A DNA stretch of 38,631 bases from Ichthyophonus hoferi (taxonomy: Eukaryota > Opisthokonta > Ichthyosporea > Ichthyophonida > Ichthyophonidae): the NCBI GenBank assembly GCA_002751075.1, contig NAOQ01000001.1, positions 378,483-417,113 of the forward strand, read 5' to 3'. The translations under genes were made by a program, and so were the position numbers. This document shows positions 25,004 to 35,304 of the stretch, in pieces. The notes beneath the pieces were generated by a model, which saw only the letters and a list, made by a program, of their open reading frames with translations, made no database searches and was not told the DNA's origin. The number at the start of each line of letters is the position of its first letter. Within the stretch, counting starts at the first letter, position 1.

Positions 25004-28000
25004 GTTTTATTATTATTATTATTATTATTATTCACACACCATAATCATCGTATACTTTCTATATTTTTTTTTCTCCACCATCTCCTTTTTATTCATATAT
25101 AGACTTGTGCACAGTCCTATATCACATACCAGTTTTTGTTTTCTAGGGGTTAGGAGGTATGTTTTCTTCATAATTTTTTATCATAATGCAGATAAGGTCG
25201 AACTGAATTGTTCCAGTTAAAACTACTTTATTTTCAAGTTCCAAAGATAGCCATTACAAATTATAGAGCCAAAGGAAGGAAGTGGGCCATTCTTAAAGTG
25301 ATTTATTATTGGTATATGCCTACAGTATGTCTGTACAGATGCAACACTGCCAGCCAATAATAATAGATACCTTGTGATTATATATCATTTATCTATCAAT
25401 TAAAACACAGGCCACAACTGAGGCACCTGAAGCTGCGAACATGACTGGAGTAGAGGATGCTGAGATTCCCAGAGACGCGGGAGTGAGTGGAGAGGAAATG
25501 GTGGATAGAGTAACAGGATTGGTGCAGCCAGAGATGGTAGTAGAGGAGGGGCAAAAAGATGTCACTTTGGAAGTTGAGGCCGAAGCTATTCCCCAGGCCA
25601 CTGACGCCCCTATAGTGAGTTATTGGATCCCCCTCTATATATCTATATAAGGTGATTTTAAAATAGTGATGAATTTTAACAATATTGCCCTACGTTTCAA
25701 CATAGTGGTTATAAAATATATTGAATGTAACTCCAGGGTAATACCCGACTAGTGATTCTGCTATCTTCGTTTATTTATTGCCACCCTTTCGGACATATAT
25801 GTCAATTAAATTTTATTTTATTTTTATAATTGGTGCAAGGTAATTGTAGACTCCATTTTTAAAATGCGTGTTTTGTTTTTGAACTTGTGGCCACTGTTCA
25901 TCATACAAGAATCTTTATCCGTCCTTGTATAGTATATTAAATTACTCTCATTTACAAACACACTATTGCTTTTAAACATTCCCACTTCTATATCTGGAGG
26001 CTCATTTGCTTATATATATTGAGGTAACTATACAATACAATGCAATGCGATATATACATCTTTAGAGAGTGGTAGGTGAGTCCATGTAACTGATCTAGAC
26101 TGTCACAGTAACCCTACATCTATCGCTGTATTATATCCATCAGCCTACTCTCCCATTACCTACCCTCTACACCCCTCTACCCATGCACTACCACCTGATC
26201 TAACTGTCTTCCCTCCCATTATTAATCTCTCCCTCTCTTCAGCCTCAAAGCCCTCGTCGCCGTATGATGATGGTTGATGACGAGGAGGAAGTGGAAGACC
26301 TGGTTGCCATGCCAATGCCTGATCCAATTACATTCAGTATGAGACAGGCCAAACGTAGAAAAACGAAACTCATTGTGGACTCTGAGATTACCATTGCTGG
26401 GTTGGTATTGCTTTCTTTCTTTTGACCTAGTGCACTTGAGATGAGATTCATAAATTCGAAATTTAGAGAAAAAAAATTAACACGATGTATGAAACTCTAC
26501 ATATATTTATACCATTGCTTGTACTCTGATATTTAATTGGTTAGGCGTATACACTATTCCAATAATATTAATGCAATAAACTGTCACCCTATCAGTGATG
26601 CTATGCGTGGTCAGCTCTCGGATACCAATGATCTGTGCACCCAGGCTGCAGTTGCACCACGCACACGTCATGAGATGAGGGAGAAGGTACTTTATAGCCT
26701 TATGATTGGGTTATAAAAAGTGGGGGGGTGAGGGAGACTTAGTAATAGATATGTTATAATAGATATAGATAGATAGATAGAGATGTAACATGGCGGGCCA
26801 TTGCACTAACCATTAGATTAATGAAGGTTGTAGAGGCTAATATAAAGTTATTTAATGTATACACATACGCAGGACAATGACATGGTCGTAAGATATGATC
26901 TAACTGTCAGTATTGTTAATTATTAACTCCCATCCTCATGTGTATGTTATATGATAGTAAAACATGATGTAACAGGCCCCTTGCCGCTATATGCATAATC
27001 TATGTATATGTACATGTACGCTGTAATGCATCTAGGTTACTATCCTCTCTGTTCTTACCTTGTTTTTTTTGGTAGCGTTTTCTAGACAAGACATCAAAAC
27101 ATAACACTAAAGATGACTGAGATATACAATAACCAATAGCATGTTAGATTGTATACGATCAATCATATTTACAGGGCACATCATGGTACCTCCTTCACTA
27201 TCAAGGGCGCCACCGCTGCACTATTCACTATATTTTAAACTATATTTAAAGTATTGGCTAATATTGTAGCTAACCTTGATGCACAGTCAAGGGTTGAGCT
27301 ATTACTCTTGTAAATAAGGGGCATGTTCTAGCTCCTCTTGTCAAATACATTCAAAGGACCAGCCCCATTCTCTCTATCATAATCTAACTTAGCACTTGGT
27401 CGATTGATCGCATACCTTTTATTTATGCACTAATAGCTGGCACCCATGCTTATATACAGGCCAATAATCGTAATGTGGCGGACCTGTTCAGCCAACCAGT
27501 GTACCGCAATCTTCCTACCCAGTTGCGCTCATTGGTCACGCGTAACATGGTAGCCCATCTACCCAATCTACCATTGAGAGATTTTGACGAATCATTGAAG
27601 GAGAAGCAGCAGGTATGTCTATTTATATATATTTAAATTTTAAAGTAGTGGCCCTAATTAGTTATTTTTTCTTATTTATTTGCAGTAAGAGATTGGCTGA
27701 TGGAAGGTATGATAATATAATACAATACCATCCATACAACAATAATAATGTTGATCCATATTTTACCTTGTCCTGGATATAACCCTGTAGTGTGTTCCCT
27801 TTCAGTCCTATATTCTAGCCAATCATTAATTATCTCATGGGATTATCATATACCTCTTTCTGCACTGTTCAGCCTTTATCTCGATGAACCCCGGCCTTTT
27901 TATTATTGTTTTCTAATCGTCATGTATAGTGGGTTAAGATCCTGGTGAAATGGGTGTAGTTTCTATTAACATTTGCACTACAATTTACTAAATACTCAAT

Positions 28001-31000
28001 ATATATGCTTGGTTGTATTGCTTCAAGCACATACATATATGTCAATGGTAATGGTATACTGACTTCTTTCTCTGTTAGGCTGCTGGAGGCAATACCACTC
28101 TAGAGGATATTTCCCTTCATGATACCCTTCATGATACTCTTCATGATCATGATGACCTAGGGGCCATGCCATTGGTCGAGGAGGCAGATAATGTATCTCT
28201 GGAACTAGGTGCTGATGAGGAAGAAAGGACAAATGAGGATGCTAACAAGAGATTGGCTGATGGCCCTGATATGGGTACTCCTAAGCGTCAACGTTTGGGT
28301 GAGTGTACGCGTATATAGAGTATTAGTAAGTTTTTTTTTCAAGTATGCTTACATGATATTTCTAATTAAATTGTGTACCCGTTACCAATATAAACCTATA
28401 GATAATTGTAATGTCAATCATTTATTGGAATAGATCACCTCATAGTTCAGTATATATAAAGATATATGTTATTATTGTCAATCAGAAATCTACACTGCAA
28501 TTAAAATACATACCTTAAAATTTATTTAATTTATTGCTTAATTGATTGGAATGCAATATAAAGTTTGTTTTAGAGGGAAGGGAAATGGTTTTGTTAGTAG
28601 TATGCCATCTTGTTCATCTCGACACCTTATATCTCAGTATATCTAGAGTTTTATGTACAATGATTCATCTATGTATTATGTACGTATGTATGCACATATA
28701 TGTGTATATGCAATGTATTTATGTGCTCAAGTATATACTTACTTCCCCAAGACGTGTAAAGTCATATACTGTAAGCGATTTTCTGCGTCTGCATCTATTG
28801 ATACAGATATGATATACACACTACATGGCTATGATTATGACTGTACGATATTATCTAGGTTAACGGTTGATGATAGGTATTTGGTATACTCAGCTACTAT
28901 AACACTATCCCATGGGGATAATAAAAAGAAGAATTGGTAAGAAATGCATACATGTACTTGCAATTATAAGAGAGATCAGAACAATGTATACGCAAAGAAT
29001 AATGTCTGTCAGCAAGGTTATCATAAATAAACTTTCCTTCTGTACCACAAATCACTATTACTTCCATGGCTCTAGACTGTGGGTACATGACTGATTCAAG
29101 TCCTTTACCTCCACACCATCTCTTTCTCATTCCTTATATTAGATACAGAGGAGGGCATCGTCTTGGATCTCTCTCCTATCCAGGGTCAGGTACCAGATGT
29201 GGCTGACCTACCGGAGATCAATCCTATCCTTGAACCAGTGCTCACTGACAAGGAAGCTGGTGTAAAGGTAGGGGACTGGGCTTGTATCTATCTATACTTT
29301 CAAAATAACTACAACAATCATATTATTACTACATTGAAGGTTGGTGCTTACCCTGATGACCTATTATGATCTCGGTAATTGACACTATATTTGTAAATGA
29401 AATACTGCGCTGCAATGTATTTTTATCCTTATTTTTTAAACTAATATTCCATTTAATAAAAATAACTTTAATTTGTCTGTATGATTGGTACTCTGGAGGG
29501 TGATAAAGTTTCCAAGATGAACAGAACTGTATCCTACAATTTTACGATGGAACTATTATTGCATTGGTTGGTATTTTAAGAGTTTAAGAGACTGGTTTAT
29601 ACTGATATCTTTTGGGTGTTTTATTATCATTTTGCTACTTCAAATTTATTTTTTAAAAAGGCATTGGTGGACGTATCTCGATACCCTTATACGATATTTT
29701 TCAATGACTACAAACCAATCATCAGGCTCGGTTACTGTGTATCATTTCAAAATTTTATTTGGCGTGTCCTGGCTATTTTAACATATAGATTATGTTGTTT
29801 TATTGATTAATTTCAACCCTACCAATGAGTTATTATTACAATGATAATTCATCCTAGATGAATGTATCTACTCTTATCCCAACCAATCACAATGTCCCAT
29901 GCTAATTCAATCTCATCTTATTGTAGGTGGACGGAGAGGTGCACATGGCACCCCATTCGCTAAATATTGACTTTGACTTTGCAGTAGGTCAACTGCAGGT
30001 AGGTAGATCTTTTTCTTGTGGTGTGTTTATTGATTTATGACTTGAATTGATTTGGCCCGATTAGGGTGGTTTTGCCCTGGTTACACACATATTAGCCAGC
30101 ATTGCTTATCGTATCATTATTTTGCAATATATATATGAAAAAGATAGTTTACTAAATGCAAGGTGTAAATTTTCTTCAACCCCGATAAGCCTTGAGGCCA
30201 ATACAGTATTACCTTCTTCTATTCTAAGCATTGTACCTGTGTTATCACTCTCTCACCCTTAAGCTGCTTCTATCTTTCAAAGGGACATATCATATCATAT
30301 CTATGTGCACGACCTCATACCTCTACAAGTTCATGCCGTATATATGCCAATCTATTTTATCATAATCTACCAAATGAACACACGTAAAATGCAAGAATGA
30401 TTACATGTAAAGGTTGGCCACTATAACACAACATTCAACTAACTATACAATCAAGTATATAAATACCAAAAAAGGTTTTTTTTAATATATATAAGCCTGC
30501 ATTCTTGTGCCCATCTAACGGGCCAATCATAAACTCTAATTAAAACCCTTCTCCTGGAGACAACTGTGCTTGGACATTACCACTACCTATGCACTACCTA
30601 TAATTTTCACATACATGGTTAGGATATAGATAGATATGCATGTATACTAACTGACCGATGATTTATTACAATCTTAGGAGGAGGAAGGAGAGGCAGCTGA
30701 ACAGTTCAGCGAGCTCAAGAATAAGCGCACTCTTAAGGTATATTAATAGTTTTTTACTAGGTTGTGTTAATGTATATACATATGTGTATATGATTCCCCT
30801 TTCTTCTTTTTTCTGGTAGACCATGCGTGTATGCATGTATGTGTATGTATGTATACACGTATTTTATACCATTGTACTTGTTCATAATAGTAACTGAGCT
30901 GCTACCTTCACGGGTTATGCTACTAACTTATTTTGGCACAATTTATAGACTGGTGTTTATCTGGTATGTAGTATAGGTAAGTATATTAAAGTGGTTAACA

Positions 31001-32559
31001 AGGATTACAAATAGTTGGCTCTCTTCCTGCTTGTTATTGCTTTAATCTATTTCTCTATAGTAGTCTTGGTTGTTATTCTTCATCTTTCTTTGCTAAGAGA
31101 TATATCATATATGGTAGGATTACCTCACCTTATGGCCAAGTCACAAGGGTAGCATATCAAGAGACCAGATGAACGAGTAAGCGAGGATATATATATACTA
31201 TACATTATACAATTATGCAATTATGCATTAGACTGTAGATGGTGTTTAAACATGTATGTACTCTCCTTTCCCAGATGATCAAATCACTCAAATCTGCCTT
31301 TGATGAGAGCGAGACACTGAGCTTTGGTGCTATGCTAAAGGGTAGGTAACCAATAGGGCATGGCCTGATGACGCATGGTGGCTAATAAGGTAGTGCAGGC
31401 TAGGAAATAACAGCCTTTAGTGAGCGCAATATTTTATAGCCTATTGGTGGCCTGAGATATTGCATGTAATTGCAAGTGGTTGTTCTAGTGGTTACTGTAT
31501 GTGAGTAGTATTTCAATAAGAGATTTTAAGTGGCTAATTACTTACATAGTAGATTTAATGAGGGTTTATAGAAAGTTGGGCCTTAGTAGGAAAGGGTTTA
31601 TTAACACTTTCTGTAGCGTAGAAAATGAGTGTGAATGAAAAAGGAAAGTGTATATATCCAATTTATGTTATTTTTATATATATACATGTGTTTCTGTATA
31701 TTTGTGGTGGACGAATGTTATATGTTGTCTAAAGAGACCATTCTATTATTTTTATCGCTACTAATATCAGCTATACATATATGCAGAGATTATATATATA
31801 TAGTGTAAATTACAAACGATTTCTCTCCTGCTTGTCTAGAGTTTTTTCAAGCTTACAGCGATCTCTGCTGTTATTGGTTTAAACTATATTTAAAGATCTA
31901 TAAAGCATTACCTTCACACTGTATTTACCGTCCAACTATGCCCCTACTCACCTCCTATCTATTCTCTCAGGTCACAACCGACAGACTGCCGCCGCGTGTC
32001 TGTTTGAAATTCTCGCACTTAAGACACGCAGCTATATCGAGGTAAGCGGTTAGATGGCATAGACCTATTGATAGTATGCTATGTGCTTGGATTCAGATGC
32101 GTTTTCATCAGTATTTATGTATCTATATACATACTAGACAACAGTAATTAATTTGTTGATCTAAATGATAATATAGTTACTCATCCATATATACACATCG
32201 CACGTAGAGTGTATGTTTACTCACTAGTACTTTGTAAGATTTGAGCTGAGCTTGTGCACTTAATTGCAAGCACTGTATAATTCATGGAGTTGTTTTGTAT
32301 ATTATTATTATCAGTAGTATTATCAGCAGTAGTTTAAAGGAGCCATTTTTTGGCGCTCCCGCATAGCATAGCATTGATAGGCCATTAAGCCACACATAGA
32401 CATCATGTTCCAATTCTTACAGAATGATACTTAATGTTTTTTGTATGATTGCAGGTCAAGCAGACTGAAGCCTATGGTGATATATCTATTACTAAGACTG
32501 GTCGCTTTGACGCTACCACCACTGAAATCCCAGCCACAGAGGAGGCACAAGTGATGTAA
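19066..32559 (+). CDS. RAD21: Cohesin kleisin subunit RAD21/SCC1, 19 exons, complete
   Basis: Closes the SMC1-SMC3 cohesin ring in the nucleus and is cut by separase at anaphase (family knowledge). Exons: 19066-19176, 19726-19869, 20995-21125, 21792-21903, 22027-22129, 22784-22843, 23545-23603, 23988-24068, 25411-25614, 26243-26400, 26596-26686, 27460-27612, 28079-28298, 29143-29267, 29927-29998, 30678-30737, 31275-31341, 31971-32041, 32455-32559 (TAA). All phases join; 708 residues against about 630 in human. The start MFYAQYILAKNGPLALVWQA and ALRTSGHLLVGVVKIY (residues 1-90) form the SMC3-binding N-terminus. The middle is acidic and carries two candidate separase sites (185-188, 285-288). 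QAKRRKTKLIVD (370-381) is the conserved basic motif before the SA-binding region (to about 470). TPKRQRL (536-542) may be a nuclear signal. Residues 629-690 form the SMC1-binding winged helix (QTAAACLFEILALKTRSYIE, YGDI), followed by a short acidic tail. Exon 10 has a weak donor (GTTGGT). Confidence 0.95.
22075..22092 (+). other. Candidate separase cleavage site 1 (RAD21 exon 5)
   Basis: Residues 183-188 read ELEMPR, followed by DAN. Separase sites share ExxR with cleavage after Arg, and human RAD21 is cut after Arg172 in DREIMR. This site would be cut after Arg188, at a comparable distance from the N-terminus and inside an acidic linker. Confidence 0.5.
22170..22198 (+). repeat. (ATGTTC)n hexamer repeat in RAD21 intron 5
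   Basis: Three ATGTTC units are followed by a variant ATGCTC and ATG, 40 bases after the exon 5 donor. It looks like a short simple repeat. Confidence 0.7.
24076..25032 (+). repeat. Very long TTA microsatellite in RAD21 intron 8, with assembly gap
   Basis: TTA/ATT repeats fill 24076-24298 and 24954-25032. Between them lie 655 undetermined bases, so the true length is unknown. The left part is interrupted by GTTTTA and GGTTTTA variants at fairly even spacing, giving units like TTAGTTTTATTATTATT; the right part is nearly pure with one such variant. The repeat starts 7 bases after the exon 8 donor. Poly-Leu and poly-Asn frames across it are not genes. Confidence 0.95.
24299..24953. other. Assembly gap (655 N)
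   Basis: An unbroken run of N with TTA repeats on both sides. It is most simply unresolved repeat. Because exon 8 and exon 9 of RAD21 join in phase, no exon needs to be missing here, though one of 3n length cannot be excluded. Confidence 0.98.
25456..25473 (+). other. Candidate separase cleavage site 2 (RAD21 exon 9)
   Basis: Residues 283-288 read DAEIPR, followed by DAG. This matches the human DREIMR site at four of six positions, including the ExxR core. Cleavage would follow Arg288. The linker around it is acidic and appears unstructured. Confidence 0.6.
26753..26783 (+). repeat. (GATA)n short tandem repeat in RAD21 intron 11
   Basis: An imperfect run of GATA/TAGATA units about 65 bases after the exon 11 donor. 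Confidence 0.7.
28115..28156 (+). repeat. 12-nt coding tandem repeat (LHDT) in RAD21 exon 13
   Basis: CTTCATGATACC and CTTCATGATACT are followed by CTTCATGATCAT and GATGAC, encoding LHDTLHDTLHDHDD at residues 482-495. The unit length keeps the frame. It lies in the acidic linker between the SA-binding region and the C-terminal winged helix, where length change should be tolerated. Confidence 0.85.
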
Positions 32560-35304
32560 TACACATGACTACCCCTGTTGGAGTGTGGTATTGCCTGTAC
32601 TGTATATGTGTTGTGCTGGGGAGTAGCTTTGAGATACTAGCTCCCATTCAGTATATAAGTATTTAGCATTCCAGAGACTACATACATACAGTAAAGGATA
32701 TTTTTTATGATTTTATTTATTTGATTATTTATTTATATATGCAATACAATGCAAGGCAACCTAACTTAATTGTTTTGTTGAGTTCTATCTAGGAACTGAT
32801 CATGCTCTTTGCAATTTATTTCAAAATGATGCTTGCAAGCTGTCCCGAATATCACAATTGGAAGCTCATTAAAATAGACCTAAAACATGGGCTTTGCCTC
32901 TCGATGTTGACATGATGATGCAGAGTTGTTTGGGGCTGCCAGGGTTACCAGTGCCCACTGAGAACATAGGGCTGGTTCCCATCGAGTTAAGGAATTTTCT
33001 TCAATTGTGTACGAGGTACCAGGAGTCCTCGTGGGAGCTGCAGAATAAAATTTTATATAATTACATATAAATAAAGAGATATCATACAATAGTCGGTGAA
33101 AGATAGGCGCTTTCAGTAAATAAAACGTGGATTGCACTCGGAGACAATTTTGCAATCTCATGCTTGGAGTTATGTCATTATTTATGAACTGCACTGTTCA
33201 ATATGAAGATTATCTTGATACGTTAAGGAGGTTTTTCCCAAATAAAACAGTGGTATTTACAGTAAATCTACATGCAAATGGTGGGCTGATTATTTATGCT
33301 TTGACTCAGATTTGTAGTATTGTTTAGCGAGGAATAATTCAGTTCATCTGTTGGGAGCAACAAGTAGAGACGAGAGTGTTCCTGTGACTTAAATTCAAGT
33401 TGAGGTCCGAGTCTTCAACTACCATCTAATTAGAGAAGATCATTTTCAAATGGTGAAGCGATACCAGGCTTGAAGTTGGCCATGCAGTAAAGGATCCGGA
33501 TTAATTACTTTACCCTCTTTAAAAACTATAGACATAATATGAATACATATGAATATACATAAAATTCATGTTATGCAGTCCAGATAGCACATGGCTTTGA
33601 CATCCTGCCTAAGACAGATCCTGGTGACTAGTTTACTAATAAAATTATGTCTTGGCATATATGTACCTGGTGTAGGTAACAGGACACGCTAAAGCGCTCC
33701 TTAATTCAGTATTCTCTTTCCTTCTAAATGAATATGGGTCATGTCTCCACTTATTAGTCCCAACACAATGGTGGACTACCACAGTGCTATTATAAAAACA
33801 ACTGACACAATTTACATTGACATCTCAGGACTTTTACGATCAATAAACCAAGTCATAAATCTACATACTAACCAGAATTTAATAATCGAAGGTAGGCAAT
33901 ATGGAGTGGATATTGGAAATAGACGAAATAATACTCTGTCGGCGACAAAAGCACTTCATCTAGATAACAATAGGAAGCAGTGGAGCATCCGAGCACGTTA
34001 CGTATTTTATTTTTTATTTAATATACAGGATATGTAGATATCTTCAAGATCAGTGTTATAATAAACCTCTCCGTCACAATTAGTACGATTAAAAATATTA
34101 TTATTGTATTAGGAGTAAAATATTCATATATCTATTTATGCTTACGTAATATTTGCATAAAATTCACTGGAACACCAGGGCTGGGTTTCATGTATGTTAT
34201 TTGGTTTAAGTTCATATTAATGAAAGTGGCTCATCCAGGTGCCAATAGAAATCTTTAAATATAAAATGCAATTAACACAGTAACTGGTAGATCAAGTAGA
34301 TACAATAACGGTAAAAAGTATCATAGCCCTATACTTGTTCCAGTATCTTCTGGTGTATCATACTATTCTTTAAAAATTTAAGGTTTCTCATTTCATACAC
34401 GTCATATTTTTAAATAGGCTTTACCCAATTTTTTTTTCAATTTTTTATTTTTAGTGCAGTTCTTCACGTAAACATAGTAATAGTTGTTGTATTCCTTGAC
34501 GCGCAAGTAATTCTTATAAATATGAAGAGACATTGAAAACATGCCCATGGAGTTTTCATTCAGACGACCCAGTTTCATACAGGGCCTTGACCATGAACCC
34601 ATTCCTAAGATCAATACAATAGAAAGTTTAAACCCCTATATTTATAATAAAATTTATAAAAAATTGGCAGTTTATGTAGGTAAGTCTAGTGGTTTGTATT
34701 GAAAATTAAGATAGTATATGAATGATTGTGTGATGTATGATCTAGTACACCAATTAATATATCTTGCTTTCCTTTTTCATGTTATCTTTTTGTATTTTCC
34801 ATGCATTCTCTCTTATTTGGTTCATTTTTTTCTTTTTCTCATGTAGGTCGTATACATAATGCACTTTCTCTCTTTACCTCTCCTCTGCCCTCTGTCTCTT
34901 TCCTTTATACATATTTGAATATTTTTCTCTTGGAGCTTTCTTTTTTCTTACTAGATATAGATTAAATACATAGATGCATACACTATTATACACTCTTCCA
35001 CACATGAATCCTCAACATACTTTCATCCCCTTGTCTAGACTACCACTACCACATTTCTTAATTACGATATTGCTGTGCAGTGGTAGAGCACGTCTTTATT
35101 ATAATTATTGCTCAATATGTAGTTATTATTCATTATACAACTATAATTCATTGTATAATTATCAATTAATATATATATATAAACGTGCACTTCAAATATT
35201 TTTTTACAGCTAAATCTATACCACTTCCTATTAGCAAATTAAGAACCAAAATTCCAACTTTAATTTAGCCTAATTATGTTCTCCTTAGCAATCTACTTAC
35301 ATAC
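32560..35304. other. Intergenic region between RAD21 and the kinase-like gene
   Basis: It should hold the RAD21 3' end and the promoter of the kinase-like gene. It is AT-rich, with T-rich and pyrimidine-rich stretches near 34780-34950. Apart from the minus-strand frame at 32880-33194, several frames of 60-100 codons are open (33127-33327 +, 33741-34037 +, 34402-34614 -), but both strands are about equally open in places and no family is recognised. Confidence 0.5.
32880..33194 (-). CDS. Candidate minus-strand coding segment, unrecognised
   Basis: An open frame of 104 codons on the minus strand ends in TAG at 32880. Its last 52 codons (32880-33037) are less AT-rich than the surroundings and follow a strong acceptor-like sequence (TTTTATTCTGCAG). 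They read as ordinary protein: PTRTPGTSYTIEENS, TRWEPALCSQWALVTLAAP, HREAKPMF. It could be a terminal exon of a convergent gene whose other exons I could not find, a pseudogene piece, or chance. No domain or partner is recognised. Confidence 0.3.
   Translation of the reverse strand: MQFINNDITPSMRLQNCLRVQSTFYLLKAPIFHRLLYDISLFICNYIKFYSAAPTRTPGTSYTIEENSLTRWEPALCSQWALVTLAAPNNSASSCQHREAKPMF

Larger units (their letters stand above)
19177..32454 (+). other. RAD21 introns (18)
   Basis: Introns run from 123 nt (21904-22026) to 1342 nt (24069-25410, including the gap). Those over 300 nt are 19177-19725, 19870-20994, 21126-21791, 22130-22783, 22844-23544, 23604-23987, 24069-25410, 25615-26242, 26687-27459, 27613-28078, 28299-29142, 29268-29926, 29999-30677, 30738-31274, 31342-31970 and 32042-32454. 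They hold AT-rich DNA, TA tracts, pyrimidine tracts before acceptors and the microsatellites listed separately. No nested gene is supported. An open frame at 28653-28940 in intron 13 was judged to be chance. Confidence 0.75.

Noticed and set aside
24040-25102. Long poly-Asn (minus) and poly-Leu (plus) open frames
   Set aside because: They are translations of the TTA microsatellite and of the N gap.
25146-25158. Possible microexon between RAD21 exons 8 and 9 (after TTTTCTAG)
   Set aside because: The 10-nt stretch would break the frame, and exons 8 and 9 already join in phase.
25389-25601. Minus-strand 70-codon frame
   Set aside because: It is the antisense shadow of RAD21 exon 9, which has strong family and phase support.
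28653-28940. A 95-codon open frame inside RAD21 intron 13
   Set aside because: It lies within an intron whose flanking exons join in phase. Its first half is low-complexity Tyr/Met/Ile from AT-rich DNA, and it has no clear splice or family support.
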